Source: Deinococcales bacterium
GTDB taxonomy: Bacteria > Deinococcota > Deinococci > Deinococcales > Deinococcaceae
Reading direction: 5' to 3'
DNA: 12,157 bases
NCBI GenBank assembly: GCA_025359705.1
Contig: JANYFS010000517.1
Location: 1 to 12,157, forward strand
The notes below the pieces were generated by a model. The model ran no database searches. It had not been told where the DNA came from and saw only the letters and a list, made by a program, of their open reading frames with translations. Shown piece after piece: positions 7,851 to 12,157 of the stretch. Position numbers and translations under genes: made by a program. Each line of letters starts with the position of its first letter. The first letter of the stretch is position 1.

Positions 7851-8117
7851 AGATGTTCGCCATTCTATAACTCGAGCCACCCGAAAGGGGTAAGAAACGT
7901 TGAAATAGGGTAAAGCTCGAGTGCGAAGGAGCAAAATGGCAAAAAATCTTGTGTAGTGCGCGTTCCACTCGCGGGCTTGGTCACTCACCAAAAACGAAAA
8001 ACCGATCCCGAATCGCCAAAAGAAAATACTACGAACATAGGGTCTATATTTCGTACCAAACATAAAGTATCCTACTCAAATATCTTCACCCAAATATTCT
8101 CTCGAGGAGTTCCAGCG
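7851..8117. other. Divergent intergenic region, protease / membrane protein
   Basis: These 267 bp hold the divergent upstream regions of the minus-strand protease and the plus-strand membrane protein. TATAGAAT near the protease start and AT-rich stretches around 8040-8100 are possible promoter parts. Three CTCGAG sites lie here (7871, 7916, 8101). A tiny reading frame of six codons (7936-7956) has an AAGGAG 4 nt upstream but is too short to call a gene. Otherwise nothing was recognised. Confidence 0.5.
8104..8109 (+). promoter_or_regulatory. Shine-Dalgarno deciding a TTG start, overlapping CTCGAG
   Basis: GAGGAG lies 8 nt before TTG at 8118. This supports the TTG as start and not the ATG-like upstream starts. 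The hexamer overlaps the CTCGAG at 8101-8106. Confidence 0.65.
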
Positions 8118-8663
8118 TTGCCCAGTGGTAAAGTACACAATCTAATCAATGCCTCGAGCTACGCAGTTTTGGTAGGAGCGGTCTCCTACTTACACTATGG
8201 TTTAAACTTTCCTGTCGATCTAAATGAGGCTTTACGCTTTAGTACCGCTTTTTGGGCGGGAACCTTGCTGCTCTCCCCAGATCTGGATTTGGCGGAGCAA
8301 AATGTCAGTTCCAAAAAGGCTTGGGGGCTTTTGGGATTTTTGTGGTATCCCTACGGTGTAGTGTTTTCGCACCGTGGCCTCAGTCATACCTGGGTGGTGG
8401 GGCCGCTAACCCGTTTGATTTATCTGGCACTGCTTATTTTGCCTATCGTTGTGCTGATGCACTGGTTCATGCCCAAATTGATCCACTGGGAACAGTTCAG
8501 TTTTACTCTGGACAACTGGATTACCCCACTAGCGGGCTATTATCTCAGTCAGTGGCTACATTTGATCGCAGATGGCATCGCGCCCGATCAGGGTTTTCGG
8601 CGGTTGAAACATTATGGTAAAAGGTGGAATGGTAAAAAGTGGAGTGGTAAAAGTAATCGCTAA
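8118..8663 (+). CDS. Membrane metal-binding protein, YdjM/DUF2227-like
   Basis: A 181-residue integral membrane protein beginning MPSGKVHNLIN, the usual opening of DUF2227 and related YdjM-type predicted metal-dependent hydrolases. Putative metal ligands are His7, Asp55 and Asp57 in SPDLD, His85 and His90 in SHRGLSH, and His148 and Asp152 in WLHLIAD. Hydrophobic stretches near 15-30, 43-53, 68-82, 98-118 and 134-150 suggest three to five membrane segments. The C-terminus is short, basic and repetitive (GK, W). The start is a TTG at 8118 with GAGGAG 8 nt upstream; the longer frame from 7956 adds 54 residues of non-family sequence. The function of the family is not established. It is divergent from the protease gene and 147 bp before truA. 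Confidence 0.8.
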   Translation: MPSGKVHNLINASSYAVLVGAVSYLHYGLNFPVDLNEALRFSTAFWAGTLLLSPDLDLAEQNVSSKKAWGLLGFLWYPYGVVFSHRGLSHTWVVGPLTRLIYLALLILPIVVLMHWFMPKLIHWEQFSFTLDNWITPLAGYYLSQWLHLIADGIAPDQGFRRLKHYGKRWNGKKWSGKSNR

Positions 8664-8730
8664 AACGGATTTTTGTCTTTCGTTTAGCATATGATCGTGA
8701 ATATCATGTTTCAAAAAACTGATTACTTTT

Positions 8731-8742
8731 TTACTCGAGTAA
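8731..8742. repeat. 12-bp perfect palindrome centred on CTCGAG
   Basis: TTACTCGAGTAA is a perfect 12-bp palindrome about 70 bp before truA. It extends the iterated CTCGAG by 3 bp on each side. It could be an operator for truA or simply one of the many CTCGAG sites in an AT-rich gap. Confidence 0.4.
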
Positions 8743-8810
8743 TTTCGTTGTTTATTCTATAGACAACTGCTCTAAACTCAATATGAGAATAATAATACAA
8801 TGATAGAAAT

Positions 8811-9629
8811 ATGCTAAAACCAAATGATCAAACTACATTGCTAGACCACGTTTTTCGTCCTCCAGAGGGTTTCCGCCGCATGTACCTCGAGCTGGCTTGG
8901 CATGGTGCGGGTTTTCGGGGATGGCAAAGCCAAGCAATGGGCGAGCGCACCGTGCAAGATGTGCTTTCTGAAGCGCTCGAGTCTTTTGGTGGTGCATTTC
9001 GTGCGGTGGCTTCGGGGCGCACCGATGCGGGGGTTCATGCTCACTGCATGGTGGCGCATGTCGATCTGGCTTTGGATTACCCCGTAGCCGCGCCCAAATT
9101 GGCTCGAGCGCTAGGATCGCGTTTGCCCTACGACCTCAAAGTGATGCAGGCAACCGAGGCCCCCCCCAACTTCCATGCTCGCCACACCTGCTTGTGGCGC
9201 GAATACCGCTACTTTTTGGATACCCGCGCCCAGCCGCACCCCCTCGAGTGTGACCGTGCGCTGTGGTTCCCTTATCCGCTCGAGCTGGAAGCCCTACAGC
9301 GCGGAGCCGAATTGCTCATCGGTGAACACGATTTTTCGGCCTTTGCCAGCCAAGAAGACCGCCAACCCGTGCGAAACCTACTGGCCCTCGAGTGGGTTCC
9401 AACCCCAAATGGCCTCGAGCTGCGGTTGCGGGGTAAATCTTTTTTGCGGCATATGGTTCGGGCCATTGTGGGAACCTTGCTGCGGGTTGGAGACGGCAAT
9501 ATGTCGCTCGAGCAGCTAAAAATATTGCTCGAGGGCAAATCTCGAGCGCACACGGGCAAAAATGTTCCCGCACACGGCTTACACTTTTGGCAAGCGGCCT
9601 ATCCAAACATTCCACCCAAATATGAATGA
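8811..9629 (+). CDS. truA: tRNA pseudouridine(38-40) synthase
   Basis: Converts uridines 38-40 in the anticodon arm of many tRNAs to pseudouridine. The 272-residue protein has the RNA-binding opening YLELAWHGAGFRGWQ (25-39), the catalytic motif GRTDAGVHA with Asp72 as nucleophile, the LWREYRYFL-type central block, and HDFSAFAS. Near the end it has a SFLRHMVRAIVG motif, all in family order. Length fits the family. The ATG at 8811 gives a 23-residue leader before the conserved start; an internal ATG at 8880 is possible, and neither has a strong Shine-Dalgarno. TACAAT at 8796 may be the -10. The gene carries ten CTCGAG sites. Eight of them fall in frame as Leu-Glu codons and two as Arg-Ala. Confidence 0.95.
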   Translation: MLKPNDQTTLLDHVFRPPEGFRRMYLELAWHGAGFRGWQSQAMGERTVQDVLSEALESFGGAFRAVASGRTDAGVHAHCMVAHVDLALDYPVAAPKLARALGSRLPYDLKVMQATEAPPNFHARHTCLWREYRYFLDTRAQPHPLECDRALWFPYPLELEALQRGAELLIGEHDFSAFASQEDRQPVRNLLALEWVPTPNGLELRLRGKSFLRHMVRAIVGTLLRVGDGNMSLEQLKILLEGKSRAHTGKNVPAHGLHFWQAAYPNIPPKYE

Positions 9630-9652
9630 GCAAATTAAACAGGTAACTCGAG

Positions 9653-9700
9653 CAGATCAATTAAACAGATCAATTAAACAGATCAATTAAACAGATCAAT
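9653..9700. repeat. 13-bp AT-rich tandem repeats, 3.7 copies
   Basis: CAGATCAATTAAA is repeated exactly at 9653-9665, 9666-9678 and 9679-9691, followed by a 9-bp partial copy. Each unit carries GATC and is otherwise mostly A/T, loosely like the GATC-headed 13-mers of the E. coli oriC unwinding element. Confidence 0.93.
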
Positions 9701-9810
9701 GGGTTAAACAATGTGTCGCAGTTTGGGTCAATTTTTCATTCGTTGCGCTCGAGAAAATTTCCAAAAGCCTCCAAAAGCCCCGAGAATTGATCATGTTTTT
9801 AGAACAAATC

Positions 9811-9843
9811 CAGCACATATTCAGTACATATTCAGTACATATT
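9811..9843. repeat. 11-bp iteron-like tandem repeats, 3 copies
   Basis: CAGCACATATT is followed by two exact copies of CAGTACATATT with no spacer. The 11-bp period is about one helical turn, which places each copy on the same face of the DNA, as in iteron or operator arrays. No cognate protein is recognised. Confidence 0.9.
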
Positions 9844-9871
9844 TGGTTCAGATTGAGTTCGGATATTGGAC

Positions 9872-9880
9872 TTATCCACA
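9872..9880 (+). promoter_or_regulatory. Perfect DnaA box TTATCCACA
   Basis: This is the exact consensus 9-mer bound by bacterial DnaA. It lies 145 bp from two more exact copies in the opposite orientation. Confidence 0.65.
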
Positions 9881-9885
9881 GCTTA

Positions 9886-9920
9886 AAAAAAGCCCTCGAG
9901 CCAATTTCGAGGGCTTTTTT
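9886..9920. terminator. Bidirectional rho-independent terminator between truA and trpF
   Basis: A perfect 14-bp inverted repeat (AAAAAAGCCCTCGA at 9886-9899 and its complement at 9907-9920) encloses a 7-nt loop, with A-run and T-run on the two sides. It can end truA (stop 256 nt upstream) and trpF from the other direction. The left arm includes a CTCGAG. Confidence 0.9.
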
Positions 9921-10025
9921 GCGATTTTTAGAAATTTACCAATCGATAAAAATTCGTTTCAGACGAATAAAATCTATTCATCCAACGACATGACCTAAAC
10001 CATACATTTCCAAAAATCTTCAGCC

Positions 10026-10071
10026 TGTGGATAACCTGTGGATAACTTTTGGGGATAACTTTTGGGGATCA
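10026..10071 (-). promoter_or_regulatory. DnaA-box cluster
   Basis: Two exact DnaA boxes (TGTGGATAA on the plus strand, i.e. TTATCCACA on the minus) lie at 10026-10034 and 10037-10045. A one-mismatch copy (TGGGGATAA, 10050-10058) and a two-mismatch copy (TGGGGATCA, 10063-10071) follow. All four point the same way at spacings of 11, 13 and 13 bp. The last two sit on a 13-bp tandem repeat, ATAACTTTTGGGG. Confidence 0.65.
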
Positions 10072-10102
10072 AACCAAACACTCAACCCATACATGAAGGT
10101 GA

Positions 10103-10750
10103 TCAAAAAGACGTTCCAAGATGCTTCATCAAAAGACGCATTTTCTCGTGGCTCTTAACCCTAGGTGCAGACTCGAGGTGAGAAGCCGCATCCACGCCCA
10201 CCAAACCAAAATCTCTAAATCGAGCAACCGCATCTGCCACGTTATTGGGCGAAATCCCGCCCGCCAACCACCAAGCGGGTGGATTGTTTTGAAAAAGCAA
10301 CTGCGTTTTAAAATACGCCTCGAGCGCGTTCCAATCGAGAGATTGGCCTGATCCTGGCTCGAGACCGTCAAGGAGAAAACTATATCCTTTTGTGACAACG
10401 AAGTCAAGATCCGCCAAAGACCGCACTCGAAGTGCGCGTAGCACAGGATAAAACTGATTTACGCTTTGAATATACCCTTCGCTTTCCGCACCATGAAGTT
10501 GCACCGCGCTCAATTGGCACTGGCTGGCAATCCGCAAAACCTGCTCGAGCGGTTGGTCGGAAAAAACCCCCACTCGAGCCACTTCAAAGCCCAGCCCCAC
10601 ACAAATCTCTTGGGCCTGTTTTACTTCAATAAAACGCTTGCTCCAAGGCACAAAAATCAGCCCAATGGCATCCACGCCCAAGTCTTCTGCCAAGCGCACA
10701 TCCTCGAGGCGAGTCATGCCACACATCTTTACTTTTATTCTGGTGGACAT
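10103..10750 (-). CDS. trpF: Phosphoribosylanthranilate isomerase
   Basis: Cytosolic (beta-alpha)8-barrel enzyme of tryptophan synthesis that isomerises N-(5-phosphoribosyl)anthranilate to the carboxyphenylamino-deoxyribulose phosphate. The 215-residue product has VKMCGMT with the catalytic Cys10, the VQLHG block (83-87), and the catalytic Asp128 in LLDGLEPGSG followed by SLDW. The phosphate-binding WLAGGISPNNV (161-171) and GVDAASHLE near the C-terminus complete the pattern; the usual GVDxSSGVE motif is slightly altered. Length is normal. The start is supported by AAGGA 8 nt upstream and a TATAAT further out. It is not in a trp operon here: upstream is plsC, 206 bp away, and downstream is the truA gap. 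Confidence 0.95.
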   Translation of the reverse strand: MSTRIKVKMCGMTRLEDVRLAEDLGVDAIGLIFVPWSKRFIEVKQAQEICVGLGFEVARVGVFSDQPLEQVLRIASQCQLSAVQLHGAESEGYIQSVNQFYPVLRALRVRSLADLDFVVTKGYSFLLDGLEPGSGQSLDWNALEAYFKTQLLFQNNPPAWWLAGGISPNNVADAVARFRDFGLVGVDAASHLESAPRVKSHEKMRLLMKHLGTSF

Positions 10751-10758
10751 GGTTATTA

Positions 10759-10763
10759 TCCTT
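10759..10763 (-). promoter_or_regulatory. Shine-Dalgarno of trpF
   Basis: AAGGA on the minus strand with 8 nt to the ATG at 10750, a clear ribosome binding site. Confidence 0.7.
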
Positions 10764-10783
10764 TTATATTACTATTTTTACCG

Positions 10784-10789
10784 ATTATA
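10784..10789 (-). promoter_or_regulatory. Putative -10 box of trpF
   Basis: An exact TATAAT on the minus strand lies 33 nt before the trpF start in a very AT-rich gap. No convincing -35 is at the usual distance. A direct repeat of TTAATTTATAGA (10794-10805 and 10807-10818) occupies that space. It may be an upstream element or an operator. Confidence 0.45.
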
Positions 10790-10956
10790 TTACTTAATTT
10801 ATAGATTTAATTTATAGAATGCTTAGGTATGTAAATCAGTTTTTACTTGATATTCCGTGTATAGAGAGGATTTTAAACCCGTCCCTACCTAATTTCTTTT
10901 TCTTTGGTCTCGAGAGAAATATAACATTACGAATTTACAATAAATTTATCTTCGTT

Positions 10957-11535
10957 CTACTGCTCGAGGGTCATTTTGTTCAAATCGGCAATCGAAGCCA
11001 TTACTTTTTCGGTAAGTTCTTTAAGCTTACCTTCGGGTAATATGGGAACCCCATAGCGAATTTCCCAGCGCCCTTTATGGCGCAAAATACTCATAGGAAT
11101 AATAATTGCCTTGGCTTTGAGTGCCAAATATGCTACGCCGTCTAGCGGTTCTTGCCCCCCCCTAGTACCTTGAGGAAAAATACCCAAAACCCCATCACCC
11201 TTAAGTACCTCGAGGGCTTTGCGAATTGCTCCGATGTCGTTTTTGCTGCGGTCTACTGCAAAAGAACCACCTGCGGTCATAATTTTACTAAAAACAGGAT
11301 TATCGAATAGTTCTTTTTTGGTCATGTAATGGATAAAACGGCGGGTTCCCAACGCCGATAAAAACGGATCGAAATTGGTTTGGTGGTTTCCTGCCAAAAT
11401 CACAGGCCCCTCGAGCGGAATGTATTGCTTTCCAAAAACCCGCACCCCTTGCAGGCGCGGTACAAAGGTCATGCTCGAGATGACCATTTGATACACCCAC
11501 CCACTGACTTGGGCATCGGCGGCAGGGCGGCTCAT
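10957..11535 (-). CDS. plsC: 1-acyl-sn-glycerol-3-phosphate acyltransferase family
   Basis: Membrane-associated acyltransferase that most likely adds the second acyl chain to lysophosphatidic acid, giving phosphatidic acid for phospholipid synthesis. The 192-residue protein has the catalytic H-x4-D motif as NHQTNFD (His51, Asp56), a VDRS block (94-97), and the acceptor-binding motif as FPQGTRG (120-126). The canonical form is FPEGTRS, so Gln122 replaces the usual Glu. It then has the IIIPMSI segment (144-150). Short length and motif spacing fit the bacterial PlsC group, though the exact acyl acceptor is not proven. Its ATG overlaps the cmk stop as ATGA, with AGGTG 5 nt upstream inside cmk, so the pair is probably translationally coupled. 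Confidence 0.9.
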   Translation of the reverse strand: MSRPAADAQVSGWVYQMVISSMTFVPRLQGVRVFGKQYIPLEGPVILAGNHQTNFDPFLSALGTRRFIHYMTKKELFDNPVFSKIMTAGGSFAVDRSKNDIGAIRKALEVLKGDGVLGIFPQGTRGGQEPLDGVAYLALKAKAIIIPMSILRHKGRWEIRYGVPILPEGKLKELTEKVMASIADLNKMTLEQ

Positions 11536-12157
11536 GATTTCACCTGTATGTGTGTATGCTCGATCATCTGTGTAAAAAGTGTATCCACTACTTGCTCGAG
11601 GGTCAAATCTGAGGTGTCGATCATCCGAGCGTCTGGTGCGGGGGCAGATTGCTGAGCATCGTGCTGGTCTCGCTCGAGTAGAGCGTCTAAGGTGCTTTGT
11701 ATGTCTCCATCGCGCTCACCCAGTCGCTCACCCAAACGGCGAGCGGCCCGCACCTCGGGGGAGGCAGTCAAAAAGAATTTGATGTCCGCATCAGGAAACA
11801 CCGCCGTACCCATATCCCGGCCTTCGGCAAGCAAAGGTTTGGGAATCTGGCGCAGGCTCAGCCGCACCCACTCGCGCACCCCGCTATGCTTCGAGACTTG
11901 AGAGACATGTGCATCCACCAAAGCGGTATGCAACTGCTCGGTGATGTTGGCTCCCGACCAAAAAACTTGGTTTTTTTCACCCTCGAGCCGCAATTCAAAG
12001 GGGTTGCCCTCGAGCAAGGCCAAAAGTGCCGTTTCGCTTGCCAAATCACTCTGGGCCATCAGTGCTACCACAGTCAAAGCGCGGTAAAACAATCCCGTGC
12101 TGATGTACGGAATGCCCAAACGCTGTGCTAAGGCTCGAGAGACACTCGATTTTCCAC
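11532..12157 (-). CDS. cmk: Cytidylate kinase, 5' end cut by the window edge
   Basis: Phosphorylates CMP and dCMP to the diphosphates using ATP. The frame is open to the right window edge, so the start is missing. The first visible residues, GKSSVSRALAQRLG, are the end of the Walker A loop, so only about 10-15 residues are lost. The following IPYISTGLFYRAL and EGRDMGTAVFPDADIKFFL are typical of Cmk, the latter containing the CMP-binding GRDMGT motif. A tail with AARRLGERLGERDGD is the usual LID region. The nearest in-frame start-like codon, TTG at 12119, lies inside the conserved region and is not the true start. The gene overlaps plsC by 4 nt; cmk and plsC as neighbours is a frequent arrangement in bacteria. 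Confidence 0.95.
   Translation of the reverse strand, partial: GKSSVSRALAQRLGIPYISTGLFYRALTVVALMAQSDLASETALLALLEGNPFELRLEGEKNQVFWSGANITEQLHTALVDAHVSQVSKHSGVREWVRLSLRQIPKPLLAEGRDMGTAVFPDADIKFFLTASPEVRAARRLGERLGERDGDIQSTLDALLERDQHDAQQSAPAPDARMIDTSDLTLEQVVDTLFTQMIEHTHIQVKS

Larger units (their letters stand above)
9630..10102. other. 473-bp non-coding gap with origin-like features
   Basis: This is the largest gene-free stretch, between convergent truA and trpF. In order it holds 13-bp AT-rich tandem repeats (9653-9700), 11-bp tandem repeats (9811-9843), a DnaA box (9872-9880), a bidirectional terminator (9886-9920) and a DnaA-box cluster (10026-10071). By eye it contains seven GATC sites with the trpF stop region included (9655, 9668, 9681, 9694, 9789, 10067, 10101). 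A 95-codon open frame crosses it but also crosses the terminator and repeats, and is not credible. The combination suggests a replication origin or a DnaA-binding control site. Confidence 0.55.

Noticed and set aside
7851..8063. 71-codon N-terminal extension of the upstream subtilase
   Set aside because: It would place a lipoprotein signal peptide in the interior of the protein; the ATG at 7850 gives a proper lipobox at Cys21.
7956..8117. 54-codon N-terminal extension of the DUF2227-like protein
   Set aside because: The family opens with MPSGK-type sequence, which matches the TTG at 8118 with a good Shine-Dalgarno; the extension is polar and unlike the family.
9711..9998. 95-codon open frame in the truA-trpF gap
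   Set aside because: It runs through the 11-bp repeats, a DnaA box and a strong bidirectional terminator, has no Shine-Dalgarno and no recognisable protein pattern.

Overview
This window looks like an ordinary chromosomal segment from a bacterium of the Deinococcota (Deinococcus/Thermus group), probably a member with lower G+C than usual. The assignment is inferred. The AroH-type chorismate mutase reads very like the Thermus protein as I remember it, two genes have leaderless-type promoters (a TAAACT box 6-7 nt before the ATG), and two lipoprotein subtilases are present. No mobile element, CRISPR array, tRNA or rRNA was seen.

Layout, left to right. An orphan D12-class adenine DNA methyltransferase (minus) lies downstream of the oxidative pentose-phosphate pair, which is transcribed gnd then zwf on the minus strand. 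The gnd-zwf gap is filled by a 16-unit array of 8-bp repeats. Divergent from gnd is aroH (plus), which ends at a bidirectional terminator shared with two tandem subtilisin-like lipoprotein proteases (minus). A divergent membrane metal-binding protein of YdjM/DUF2227 type (plus, TTG start) and truA (plus) follow. A 473-bp non-coding gap then holds AT-rich 13-mers, 11-bp iteron-like repeats, a terminator and a cluster of DnaA boxes. On the far side come cmk (cut by the window edge), plsC overlapping it by 4 nt, and trpF with its own promoter, all on the minus strand.

The most striking signal is not a gene. The palindrome CTCGAG occurs about 80 times in 12.2 kb by hand count, against about 3 expected for a random hexamer. 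It is spread through coding and non-coding DNA, terminators, ribosome binding sites and the octamer array. This resembles the cyanobacterial HIP1 phenomenon with a different word. An adenine methyltransferase in the same window is an obvious, untested candidate partner.

The second notable signal is the truA-trpF gap, which has several hallmarks of a replication origin or a DnaA-binding control locus although no dnaA gene is in view.
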